Part shown: positions 42,062 through 50,162 of the stretch, one piece after another | Position numbering within the stretch: position 1 is the stretch's first letter | Layout: every line of letters begins with the position of its first letter | Assembly (NCBI RefSeq): GCF_009789195.1 | Contig: NZ_WSTC01000013.1 | Span: 1 to 64,000, forward strand | Direction: 5' to 3' | From: Paenibacillus sp. MMS18-CY102 | Lineage (GTDB): Bacteria > Bacillota > Bacilli > Paenibacillales > Paenibacillaceae | DNA length: 64,000 nucleotides | The notes under the pieces: generated by a model | The model's database searches: none | What the model was told of the DNA's origin: nothing | The model's input: the letters and a program-made list of their open reading frames with translations, nothing else | Made by a program: the position numbers and the translations under genes

Positions 42062-42409
42062 ATGCCGCATATCGATTTGGCCGATGGAAGCGAAGCGGGC
42101 GAGCGGAAGCTTTATTATGTATCGGTTGCTGCTGGACAAGTGTTGGACGATCCGGAAGCTGCTGCGTACGAGCTGGTTATTAACGCGAATCGGGAAGAGG
42201 TCAACCGCCTCAAAACGTTGTTTAACGACTATTCAAGCATGGATGAGGCACAGGCGTTTCATTTTGCCCGAAATCCGTACGAAACGACTTCGGATGCAGA
42301 GCTAAACGGTGGAACGGATGAGATCATCGTCCAAATCTACCGCTTGCTGCGTGAGCTGGGGACGGAGGAGACGAAGCAGTTTTTAGCTTCAAACAACTTG
42401 GGTGGTTAA
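42062..42409 (+). CDS. Hypothetical cytosolic protein
   Basis: 115-residue acidic protein (MPHIDLADGSEAGERKLYYVS...). No signal or membrane segment; predicted alpha-rich with a likely YELVINANREEVNRLKTLFNDYS helix pair and a C-terminal helix EIIVQIYRLLRELGTEETKQFL. ATG 42062 follows AAGGAGGGG; an upstream in-frame ATG at 41993 has no RBS. It is divergent from asnB and closed by a strong terminator. Not recognised. Confidence 0.75.
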   Translation: MPHIDLADGSEAGERKLYYVSVAAGQVLDDPEAAAYELVINANREEVNRLKTLFNDYSSMDEAQAFHFARNPYETTSDAELNGGTDEIIVQIYRLLRELGTEETKQFLASNNLGG

Positions 42410-42431
42410 TGTGATTAGAATGGTGGCTTAA

Positions 42432-42468
42432 AAAAGGCGTTGCAGAGGTTCATTCTGCAACGCCTTTT
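42432..42468. terminator. Terminator after the 115-residue gene
   Basis: AAAAGGCGTTGCAGA (42432-42446) and TCTGCAACGCCTTTT (42454-42468) form a perfect 15-bp stem with a 7-base loop, with A and T tracts on either side. Confidence 0.85.
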
Positions 42469-42638
42469 GTGTCTGTGGTGCGAATGGGCGCAGGGCGTTT
42501 GGCCCCTGCGGGGGAAGGCAAACATGCTGAACAAATAGGGCGTATAGACCTGCCTTTTGCTCCCGAAAGCGAAGCAGTAACTGCAACGGCAATTACCATA
42601 TGCACCCAAAAAGAGAGGCAGTACACTAACACTAATTT

Positions 42639-42723
42639 GCCCAGTGACTCCAAGAGCCTAGTGACTCGAATTGCCCAGTGGCTCGAATAGCCCAGTGACT
42701 CGAATAGCCCAGTGACTCGAATA
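42639..42723. repeat. Tandem repeat, five copies of 17 bp
   Basis: Five head-to-tail 17-bp units with consensus GCCCAGTGACTCGAATA at 42639, 42656, 42673, 42690 and 42707. Units 4 and 5 are identical; units 1-3 differ by 1-3 bases. No coding frame is supported. A possible variable-number repeat. Confidence 0.85.
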
Positions 42724-42743
42724 GCCGAAGCAGCTCCCAGCTC

Positions 42744-42926
42744 TAACGGACTCAGGAGCCCTTATTCATGCTTTATGAGGGTAATTGTGATTCTAACGGA
42801 CCCAGGGGCCGTTATTGGGGAGAAACAGGCCTAAAACAGAAGAAAAGTCGTGCAATAAGGGCCGTGGTGTCCGTTAGCGTTTAGAAAGGGGAGATTTGGC
42901 CCGAATAACGGCTCTGGTGTCCGTTA
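42744..42926. repeat. 183-bp symmetric repeat element, copy 1
   Basis: Four 23-bp units of the form TAACGG-N11-CCGTTATT: two forward (42744-42766, 42794-42816) and two inverted (42854-42876, 42904-42926). Units in each pair are exactly 50 bp apart, and the pairs are separated by 37 bp. Each unit is itself an imperfect palindrome. Copy 2 at 57137-57319 has the same spacing throughout and the same total length. The spacers between units are not conserved. Confidence 0.85.
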
Positions 42927-43023
42927 GGGACCCAGAGCTTGCCCAAACCGCCCGAATGCGGGTCGCTGAGCGAAAAGGGCTCATAATCATAAATCTGCCC
43001 CATCCGCCCAGAGGCGCGCCCAA

Positions 43024-43998
43024 CTACTCCAAATCAATGCCGATGCCATGTTGCCTCGCATGCTTGGCGATGGCCGACGCGACAGCGATATCGAAGATGG
43101 CCATGCCCATCGGGCTGAATAGCATGCGTCCATCCGGCGGTGCGGCATTCAAGCGGTCGCCAAGCACCGCTTCGGCAAGCGTCAAGGCATTCGCTTGTGA
43201 CCAGCCGCCCAGGCGATGCATAAGCTCGATGTCGGTATTCTCGCGGCATACTTCCTCCCAATCATCGACGATAATCGTGTCGACAGCTTCCAGTGCGGCT
43301 GGCGCATAATCACGCAGCGAAACATGCAGCAGGAGGCTGCCTGGCTTTGGCGCGGCATCAATATACCGGGTGCCAGAAACCGTACAAGTGACGACAATGT
43401 CGGCATCGTGATAAGCCTCTTGCCAATCGGAAGCGGCGTGTCCGGCTTCACCGGCCAAAGCGGCGACAGCATGGGCGCGCTCTTGCGACAAGTCGTAGGC
43501 TGTTAAACGCCCTAAACGGCCGCCGAGCACAGCGGTGAGCATGCGGGCATGCCATTGGCCGATGGGACCGCATCCGACCAGGCAAACATTCAAAGGCCGA
43601 TCATGGCGCTGTGCTGGGAGCGACAGCCATTTGCGCAGCATCACTGCGCTTACAGCAGCGGTCCGTACAATGCTCAGTAGCGGACCGTTAATGAGAGCCA
43701 CGGGCACGCCGGTATCCGCATCATTCAAGACGACGACGCTATGCGCGCGCGGCAGCCCATGCGTGGGGTTGTCGGGAAAGCTCGCAATCCACTTCATGCC
43801 CGCGATATCGAAGGGGCCGCCAATATAAGCTGGCATGGCGATAATTCGATTAGAGGGATGCTTAAACCGCAAATAAGGCTTGAGTGGCTGTACATAATCT
43901 TTTGCCATCATGCATTGAAGCGCCTCGGTTATCGTGCTGGAGAGCTGCTCCCAGTCCGCGCCGACCGTTCGCAGATCCTGTTCATTAATGTAGCGCAT
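43024..43998 (-). CDS. sbnB: SbnB-like N-((2S)-2-amino-2-carboxyethyl)-L-glutamate dehydrogenase
   Basis: 324-residue protein of the ornithine cyclodeaminase/mu-crystallin family. The Rossmann motif VGCGPIGQWHA is at residues 141-151; MPAYIGG, MKWIASFPDNP and NDADTGVPVALINGPLLSIVRTAA are typical of SbnB. In staphyloferrin B synthesis SbnB oxidatively cleaves the SbnA product to L-2,3-diaminopropionate and 2-oxoglutarate with NAD. It starts 2 bp after the sbnA stop and is the last gene of the operon. Ornithine cyclodeaminase is the alternative but is unlikely with sbnA adjacent. Confidence 0.85.
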   Translation of the reverse strand: MRYINEQDLRTVGADWEQLSSTITEALQCMMAKDYVQPLKPYLRFKHPSNRIIAMPAYIGGPFDIAGMKWIASFPDNPTHGLPRAHSVVVLNDADTGVPVALINGPLLSIVRTAAVSAVMLRKWLSLPAQRHDRPLNVCLVGCGPIGQWHARMLTAVLGGRLGRLTAYDLSQERAHAVAALAGEAGHAASDWQEAYHDADIVVTCTVSGTRYIDAAPKPGSLLLHVSLRDYAPAALEAVDTIIVDDWEEVCRENTDIELMHRLGGWSQANALTLAEAVLGDRLNAAPPDGRMLFSPMGMAIFDIAVASAIAKHARQHGIGIDLE

Positions 43999-44000
43999 TG

Positions 44001-45005
44001 CTATACGTCAGCTGCCAATCGAGCGAGTGCTTCTTCGCCGAATCCGCTTCGGATCCACTCGTCGCTGTATACGGTATCCAGATAACGTTCGCCTCGGTCT
44101 GCGAGAATCAACACGACATTCGCGCCGTCAGGCAGCTCAGGCAGCCGCCTCTCGAGTGCGGCGACAACTCCGCCTGCTGATCCTCCAGCCATAATGGATT
44201 CACGCCGCAGCAAACGGCGGCAGCCCATGGCGCAATCCAGATCGCTCACCGTTTCGTGGCCATCCGCTAGGCCGGGCGCAAATAGGGGGGGCACGATGCC
44301 GGCGCCAAGCCCTGGCAGCTTGCGGCTGCCGGGACCGCCGAAGATGACGCTGCCGCCAGCGTCGACGCCGATTACAGCGGTGCGCATTCCTTGATTGCGA
44401 ATATAGTCGGAGCATCCGCGCAAGCTGCCGCAGCTGCTGACGCCAACGAGCAGCATGTCGATGCGGCCAAGCTTCTGGGCAATTTCAGGGAGCGTCGTGT
44501 CACGGTGGGCTGCTGCATTAAACGGATTGGCGTACTGATTAGGCCAAAAGGCATCGCCGATTTGGCCAACAAGCTCCTTAACGCGGGCAATGCGTGCGGG
44601 GAGAAACTCGCCAGTCACAGGATCTGGCTCGGTTACATAGTTAATTTCAGCGCCATAGGTGCGAATGATTCGAAGGTTTGTCTCAGCTGTTCGCGGGTCA
44701 ACGACGCATATAAAGCGAAGGCCAAGAATCCCGCAAATCATAGCGAGGCTAATCGCCATGTTGCCGGAGCTGGACTCTACGATCGTTGTGCTCGGACGTA
44801 CGGTTCCAGCCGCTATCGCTTCCCGTATCATGCGAAGTGCGGGGCGGTCTTTGGCACTTCCGCCTGGGTTAAACATTTCGAGCTTGGCGTAAACATTAAC
44901 GGATGTTTCTGGATACAAGCGTTGCAGGCGGATGAGCGGCGTATTGCCGACTAAGCCGAGCACGCCTTCATCTAAGCTTAATTCCCATCGGTTGGTTGAT
45001 GCCAT
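44001..45005 (-). CDS. sbnA: SbnA-like N-(2-amino-2-carboxyethyl)-L-glutamate synthase
   Basis: 334-residue PLP enzyme of the cysteine-synthase fold. GNTPLIRLQRLYPET, the PLP-Lys motif MFNPGGSAKDRPA (Lys 52) and ESSSGNMAISLAMICGILGL match SbnA; it joins O-phosphoserine and glutamate to give ACEGA, the precursor of L-2,3-diaminopropionate. GVSSCGSLRGCSDYIR and AGGSAGG are further family marks. ATG 45005 overlaps the upstream ligase gene by 28 bp. With sbnB it forms a complete diaminopropionate pathway. The next gene upstream encodes an adenylating enzyme. Confidence 0.87.
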   Translation of the reverse strand: MASTNRWELSLDEGVLGLVGNTPLIRLQRLYPETSVNVYAKLEMFNPGGSAKDRPALRMIREAIAAGTVRPSTTIVESSSGNMAISLAMICGILGLRFICVVDPRTAETNLRIIRTYGAEINYVTEPDPVTGEFLPARIARVKELVGQIGDAFWPNQYANPFNAAAHRDTTLPEIAQKLGRIDMLLVGVSSCGSLRGCSDYIRNQGMRTAVIGVDAGGSVIFGGPGSRKLPGLGAGIVPPLFAPGLADGHETVSDLDCAMGCRRLLRRESIMAGGSAGGVVAALERRLPELPDGANVVLILADRGERYLDTVYSDEWIRSGFGEEALARLAADV

Positions 45006-46177
45006 TTTTTTTGTTTTACACTCCCTTGCGGCAGTTGGCTTTCGCTGCTTGCCAGTACGATTTCGATTCGGGGCAGCATGCCGCCTCGGATCATGGCGCC
45101 AATTTCTGGAACACGTTGTCCGATTTCAGCTTCAATGCGTTCTGCTCGCTCGGGTGTTGCATCCGGCCCGAACAAATAGACAATTAGCCGATTAGCGCTG
45201 GACGCGGCTCGGACTTGAACACGCTTGGCATGTACGAAAACGGCTGCTTCGATGTCGTGGATGCTTATTTTCTCGCCATGCTTCAGCTCAGGGCCGATTC
45301 GCCTGACAATCGCTTCAAATGTAGCTCCTGTATGCTCGCTTGCAGGTTTAAAGCCGCGCACGACATCTCCGGTAACGAAGCGGATCGCTGGAAATTCGGC
45401 GCGCTGCGTGGAGGTTAGTACAAGCGCCGCCTCGTCCGATGCGAGCGCGCCATCAATCCCTAACGCCGCAGGCTCAGCCGTTTCTGCATAGATGCCGTCC
45501 GCGAGGCGGTAGTAACCAGCGCTATGGTCAAACCATGCGATCGTGCCGATCTCAATCGACCCGTACGTATCCAGCACATCGCCTTCATGGATGCCGAAGG
45601 TGCTCGCCATTGCGCTTCGCCATTGCGGCGATGCTGATTCGCCGACGGTAACGATGCATCGAATGCCTAGTGAAGCGGGATCGTCGAGCGCGCATACGAT
45701 CCGGTCCAACAATGAAGGCATCGTGTACAGCAGGTCTGGACGGAATTGCTTCAATCGCTCAATGTGGCGTTCGATCGGTTCATTGTAGGCGATGGAGTCG
45801 CATTCCCAGCCAAGTGCCTGAAAAATGGCGATTGAGGTTGCGGCAGCATGCCCTGTCCCCATATCCGCAAAAGCGCGCTTAATCGGCCGATCACCAGCCA
45901 ACTGGGCGAACAGCCGTGTTTTGACGGCTAAATATCTGCGCTCATCCGCTTCCGAATAAGCAATCATTTTACGGCGTCCGCCGCTCGTGCCTGATGTTCG
46001 ATAAACAAAACAGCCTTCAGGCGCTTCGCTGTTGTAATAATGTTGTTCGAGAATGTCGGCTGTCAGATAAGGCACATCGCAATCGCGCCTATCACCCGAG
46101 CGTTGCAGAAGTGCAGCATACCAGGCATATTTATGTGCGTAATAGGCTGCAAGTCGGTTCATTCCTTTACGATTCAA
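44978..46177 (-). CDS. Stand-alone adenylate-forming enzyme (PaaK / coenzyme F390 synthetase-like)
   Basis: ~399-residue member of the ANL superfamily, close to phenylacetate-CoA ligase and CoF synthetases. The AMP-binding P-loop YRTSGTSGGRRKMI is at residues ~59-72; TVGESASPQWR, DTYGSIEIGTIAW (motif A5 region) and FVTGDVVRGF follow. It lacks an attached carrier or condensation domain. It is first in an operon with sbnA and sbnB, so it probably activates a carboxylate for joining to diaminopropionate, or diaminopropionate itself; this is inference. TTG 46177 is used because GGAGG lies 7 bp before it; GTG 46183 overlaps the RBS. Confidence 0.75.
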   Translation of the reverse strand: MNRKGMNRLAAYYAHKYAWYAALLQRSGDRRDCDVPYLTADILEQHYYNSEAPEGCFVYRTSGTSGGRRKMIAYSEADERRYLAVKTRLFAQLAGDRPIKRAFADMGTGHAAATSIAIFQALGWECDSIAYNEPIERHIERLKQFRPDLLYTMPSLLDRIVCALDDPASLGIRCIVTVGESASPQWRSAMASTFGIHEGDVLDTYGSIEIGTIAWFDHSAGYYRLADGIYAETAEPAALGIDGALASDEAALVLTSTQRAEFPAIRFVTGDVVRGFKPASEHTGATFEAIVRRIGPELKHGEKISIHDIEAAVFVHAKRVQVRAASSANRLIVYLFGPDATPERAERIEAEIGQRVPEIGAMIRGGMLPRIEIVLASSESQLPQGSVKQKKWHQPTDGN

Positions 46178-46299
46178 GCTCACCCCTCCCCGGTGTGTTA
46201 TCGTATGTTGGCTTTGGCGGTTCGGAATGGGTCAGCGTCCACGAGTGGTCCAAGTTTATGACATATGATGATGAAAACCATATGCGGAGGCGACATTCA

Positions 46300-47070
46300 T
46301 TGGCCAAGCGAAGCGTAAGAACGCTGCTGGATCACAATAAGATGAGAAAAACGAAAGTGCTGCTGGGCGATCCGATCGTGCGGCGCGCGATTCCTAAGAC
46401 TGTCATGCTGACGAAGGCAAGGCTGAACAGCATGTTGAAAGCCTATAAAACGGTTTATGTGAAGCCAAACGTAGGCGCGCTCGGCATTGGCGTAATGCGC
46501 GTGAGGAAGCTGAAAACGAGCCGCGGCGTGCGATACGAGTGGCGGTACAAACTGATGACGAAGCATGCAACGACGATTGCAGGCTTGTATCAATTGATCC
46601 GCAGGCATAAAAAGAGCGGTTCTTATCTCGTACAGCGCGGCATCCACCTGCTTAAATATAGGGGAAGGCGATTCGACCTGCGCGTCATGGCGCAGCGGCG
46701 CTCCCCGTCAAAGCCTTGGAAAGTAACGGGCATTCTCGCACGCGTGGCAGCGCCTGGCCGCATCGTTACGAATGGAAGCCAAGGGGCATCGATCCATCCC
46801 GTCATGCAAGTATTTAGGGCGAATATGTCCAGCGGCAAAGCGTCTTCGAAGCGTTACCAGGTTGAAAATCTGTCGCGGCGGATAGCCCGCCGATATGCGA
46901 TCGTGCACCGCTCCTGCGTGGAGTTGGGATTGGATGTTGCGGTTGATTACAAATGGCGCCCTTGGCTGCTTGAGACGAATACGAAGCCCCAAATTACGCC
47001 GTTCCGCAAGCTGAAGAACCTGTCGATGTATTATAAGATATTGTCCTACCGGCGCAGTTCCCGTAGGTAG
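46300..47070 (+). CDS. YheC/YheD family ATP-grasp protein
   Basis: ~256-residue protein of the YheC/YheD family, ATP-grasp-like proteins found with spore coats in Bacillus. Visible are LGDPIVRRAIPKTVMLTKARLN, VYVKPNVGALGIGV (ATP-grasp Lys and Gly-rich loop), LVQRGIHLLKYRGRRFDLRVMAQR, and the end LGLDVAVDYKWRPWLLETNTKPQ with the metal-binding E.N. The substrate is unknown. TTG 46300 is supported by GGAGG 9 bp upstream; in-frame ATGs at 46258 and 46282 lie before it. It is divergent from the ligase-sbnA-sbnB operon. Confidence 0.78.
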   Translation: MAKRSVRTLLDHNKMRKTKVLLGDPIVRRAIPKTVMLTKARLNSMLKAYKTVYVKPNVGALGIGVMRVRKLKTSRGVRYEWRYKLMTKHATTIAGLYQLIRRHKKSGSYLVQRGIHLLKYRGRRFDLRVMAQRRSPSKPWKVTGILARVAAPGRIVTNGSQGASIHPVMQVFRANMSSGKASSKRYQVENLSRRIARRYAIVHRSCVELGLDVAVDYKWRPWLLETNTKPQITPFRKLKNLSMYYKILSYRRSSRR

Positions 47071-47125
47071 GGAGGGCAACAGCATTAGCTTTACAATATC
47101 AATGTCATAAAATCTAACAAATATA

Positions 47126-47154
47126 TTGCTGACCTCTCAATATCGGCATACAAT
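47126..47154 (+). promoter_or_regulatory. Promoter of the pucR-type gene
   Basis: TTGCTG (47126-47131), 17 bp, TACAAT (47149-47154), 47 bp before the start codon. Confidence 0.55.
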
Positions 47155-47200
47155 GTTAATTAAGTTGACATGTTGATTTGCCGATTCGGGAGGGATACGC

Positions 47201-48793
47201 ATGCGAATGACGGTTGAGCAGGCGCTGTCGGTGTTTCCATTGTCGGAAGGGAAGTTAATCGCAGGTCGGAACGGATTAAATCGGGTCATTCACGCGTTCC
47301 ATGTTATGCAACCGGATGGCATGGCTGGACCTGTGAAGGAAGGGGATATGCTTATCGCATCTGGCGCTTCTATCCAAGGGAGCAGAGAAGAAGCGATTGC
47401 ATGGGTTCGCTCGCTGCATCAGCGTGGAACGGCAGGCATTAGCGTGAACAACAGCCCGGAATGGCGCGAATGGGCGGCATTCATTACGGAGGAAGCAGAC
47501 CGGCTAAGCTTGCCTGTCATTACGCTGCCGGATGCTTTTAACTGTGGGCCGGATTTGGATGGCCTGCTTCGGGCAGGCATTGCCCGCCAGCTGATTGCGG
47601 TTCAGGATGTGCTAGAGAAACAGAAGAAGCTTATGCGTCTCGCCCTCAGAAGGGATAAATCAGTGGATCCTTCAAGCGTTCTAGCCGAAATTATGGAGGC
47701 CGTAGGCTTGCCAGCAGCTATCATCTGGCATGATGAACGTGTTGTATTGAACGCTACCGCATGCCGGGAGGCGGCATTATTGCGGCATTGGAAGCGGCTG
47801 CCGGTTGGGCGGTGGATGGCGATCGAGGGAGTTCGTTTCATGCGTTACCCGCTTCATGATGGCGGGGAGGAAGGCGGAGGGGCGGTTTTGTTCCAATCGG
47901 CCGGGCAAACTTCACAAGCAGAGGACCAACTGCTGCTCCAAGCTGCTGAGTTGATGGCTTCGTACGCTGTGCTCGCGATTCCGGGTACGGCGGGGGCTGC
48001 TGTTCCAGATGATCTGGGAACGATGTTTCTCAGGTATTTGAACGGCACCCTTCCATCTCGCCTCTTGATGGAGCGGGCGAGAAAAATCGGCGTCATGTTA
48101 TGCAATGGCGAGTATTATTGTGTGTTGGGCGTCCAGCAAAATGCCGGCAAGGCGATGGATCGGGGCTTAAGCCAGGAGTTGATGGCGCATCCGCAGCTTA
48201 CGGGGCTGCAAATCGTTCATTTTGCCGTTGAGCAAGGGAGCTTGTATGTGATGCCGGCGGAAACCTTCCAGGGCGTCGACAAGCTTGCCGCTGTTCTGAG
48301 GGAATGTACAGAAGCGGCCCGCAGCCGTGGGGGATCGACCTTAACGCGTGTCGCAATCAGCTATAAGAAGGCTGCGTCTAGCCAACTGCGCGAAGCTTAC
48401 ATGGAATGCGTGGATGCGATTCGGCTCGCAGATGGAATGGCTGATGAGGAGCTTGTTATCCCCTTCTCGGACAAGGAGCTTGCCTATTTATTCGAAGGGA
48501 TTCCGCGGGAGCGGATGAGCCGTTTTTACAAATCGGTATTGAAGAAGCTTTCCGGCGAAGAGGGCGAGCACGAGCGTGAGCTCCTGCGGACCCTCGATAT
48601 GTTTCTGCAGCAAGATGCCCAAGTTGGCGAAGCGGCGAAACGCCTCTATATTCACCGTAATACGGCAGCCTATCGGCTGGAGAAAATTGGCGAGATGCTT
48701 GAGGTTGATTTTAAGAAAACATCGGATTTGCTAAGGATGAAATTAGCGTTCCTGTTCCGGCATATGCTAATGGAAGAGAAAACGGCGGATTAA
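47201..48793 (+). CDS. pucR: PucR family transcriptional regulator
   Basis: 530-residue regulator. N-terminal PucR domain (residues ~1-125; MTVEQALSVFPLSEGKLIAG... FHVMQPDGMAGPVKEGDMLIASG), a middle region, and the C-terminal PucR helix-turn-helix LDMFLQQDAQVGEAAKRLYIHRNTAAYRLEKIGE (residues ~465-500). In B. subtilis PucR controls purine catabolism, induced by allantoin-type intermediates. It precedes the purine degradation genes in the same direction and has its own promoter. ATG 47201 is 6 bp after GGGAGGG. Confidence 0.9.
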   Translation: MRMTVEQALSVFPLSEGKLIAGRNGLNRVIHAFHVMQPDGMAGPVKEGDMLIASGASIQGSREEAIAWVRSLHQRGTAGISVNNSPEWREWAAFITEEADRLSLPVITLPDAFNCGPDLDGLLRAGIARQLIAVQDVLEKQKKLMRLALRRDKSVDPSSVLAEIMEAVGLPAAIIWHDERVVLNATACREAALLRHWKRLPVGRWMAIEGVRFMRYPLHDGGEEGGGAVLFQSAGQTSQAEDQLLLQAAELMASYAVLAIPGTAGAAVPDDLGTMFLRYLNGTLPSRLLMERARKIGVMLCNGEYYCVLGVQQNAGKAMDRGLSQELMAHPQLTGLQIVHFAVEQGSLYVMPAETFQGVDKLAAVLRECTEAARSRGGSTLTRVAISYKKAASSQLREAYMECVDAIRLADGMADEELVIPFSDKELAYLFEGIPRERMSRFYKSVLKKLSGEEGEHERELLRTLDMFLQQDAQVGEAAKRLYIHRNTAAYRLEKIGEMLEVDFKKTSDLLRMKLAFLFRHMLMEEKTAD

Positions 48794-48818
48794 CTCTCGC
48801 TGCCTAGGGAGGATGCAT

Positions 48819-50162
48819 ATGGGGAACACACTCATTCGCAATGCGTTAATGATGACGATGAACGAAGCTGGAGATGTGCTACGGGGTGATGTTCGCATCG
48901 TGAATGGCCGTATTACGGCAATCGGCGGCAGTGTGGGAGTGGATGATGGGTTCGTGCCCGATGAGGTATATGAGGCGGATGGCCGCGTCCTGTTGCCGGG
49001 TTTTATCCAAACGCATGTCCATTTATGCCAGACGTTGTTCCGCGGGCGGGCTGATGATATGGAGCTGCTGGATTGGCTGCGGACGCGGATTTGGCCGCTG
49101 GAAGCTGTGCATGATGAGGAATCGGTCTATGTGTCTGCGCTGCTGGGCATTGGCGAGTTGATTCAAAGCGGGACAACGACGCTGCTCGATATGGAGACAG
49201 TCCATTATACGGATGCGGCTTTCCGCGCGATGGCGGAGAGTGGCATACGCGCGATATCCGGCAAGGTAATGATGGATCGCAAGGGCGGCGATGTGCCGCA
49301 AGCGCTGCAAGAGGATACGGGGCATTCCATCCAAGAGAGCGTGGCGCTGTTGCGCAAATGGCATGGCTATGATGGGGGGCGGCTGCAATATGCGTTTTGC
49401 CCGCGCTTTGTCGTGTCCTGTACGGAAGAGCTGCTTGTCGCAGTCCGCGATTTATCGCAGGAACATGATGTGCTCGTCCACACACACGCTTCGGAAAATC
49501 GTGGCGAAATCGAGCTTGTGCAGCGGGAGACCGGGCTGCGCAATGTAGCTTATTTAGACTCGATTGGCTTAGCTTCGCCTCGCTTGGTGCTGGCGCATTC
49601 CATTTGGCTGGATGACGCGGAGCGCGACATTATTAAGCGAACGGGGACGAAGGTTACGCATTGTCCGGGTTCAAATTTGAAGCTGGCCTCCGGCATTGCC
49701 GACATCCCGGCGTTGTTAGGCGATGGCGTGCATGTTGGCATTGGAGCGGACGGTGCGCCTTGTAACAATACATTGGATATGTTTCAAGAAATGCGCCTGA
49801 CGGCGATGATCCATAAGGTTCACCATGGCCCGACGGCGATGGATGCCAGAACTGTGCTGCGAATGGCGACGATAGGCGGAGCAGAAGTGCTTGGCATGGA
49901 ACGGGATATTGGTTCAATAGAAGTTGGGAAGAAGGCGGACCTTGTTCTGCTTGATTTAAATAAGTTTCATTGCTTTCCATCTTATGACGCCGATCTCTAT
50001 TCCAGAGTCGTCTATTCTGCGGGCCGCGGGGATGTGCAGTCGGTGTGGATCGACGGGCGGCTTGTAATGGATGGCCGGATCGTGAAAACAATTGACGAGG
50101 CTAGTGTGCTAAAACAAGCTGATGAAGCGATCGCTCGATTGCTGGCGCGGATGTCCCCATGA
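48819..50162 (+). CDS. Amidohydrolase, AtzB/8-oxoguanine or guanine deaminase-like
   Basis: 447-residue member of the cytosine deaminase/AtzB/SsnA branch of the amidohydrolases. Metal ligands are visible in PGFIQTHVHLCQTLFRG (residues ~65-81), HTHASENRGE, LAHSIWLDD and GADGAPCNNTLD. In this cluster the likely reaction is guanine (or 8-oxoguanine) deamination to xanthine, feeding xanthine dehydrogenase. B. subtilis uses an unrelated guanine deaminase, so this would be a replacement. ATG 48819 lies 6 bp after GGAGG; ATG 48813 abuts the RBS. Its stop overlaps the next gene (ATGA). Confidence 0.8.
   Translation: MGNTLIRNALMMTMNEAGDVLRGDVRIVNGRITAIGGSVGVDDGFVPDEVYEADGRVLLPGFIQTHVHLCQTLFRGRADDMELLDWLRTRIWPLEAVHDEESVYVSALLGIGELIQSGTTTLLDMETVHYTDAAFRAMAESGIRAISGKVMMDRKGGDVPQALQEDTGHSIQESVALLRKWHGYDGGRLQYAFCPRFVVSCTEELLVAVRDLSQEHDVLVHTHASENRGEIELVQRETGLRNVAYLDSIGLASPRLVLAHSIWLDDAERDIIKRTGTKVTHCPGSNLKLASGIADIPALLGDGVHVGIGADGAPCNNTLDMFQEMRLTAMIHKVHHGPTAMDARTVLRMATIGGAEVLGMERDIGSIEVGKKADLVLLDLNKFHCFPSYDADLYSRVVYSAGRGDVQSVWIDGRLVMDGRIVKTIDEASVLKQADEAIARLLARMSP

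Noticed and set aside
42639-42926. Possible CRISPR array from regularly spaced repeats
   Set aside because: The 17-bp units are directly adjacent with no spacers, and the 23-bp units change orientation. No cas genes are present.
43024-46177. Complete staphyloferrin B-type siderophore cluster
   Set aside because: No NIS synthetase, decarboxylase, exporter or iron-transport genes next to sbnA/sbnB.
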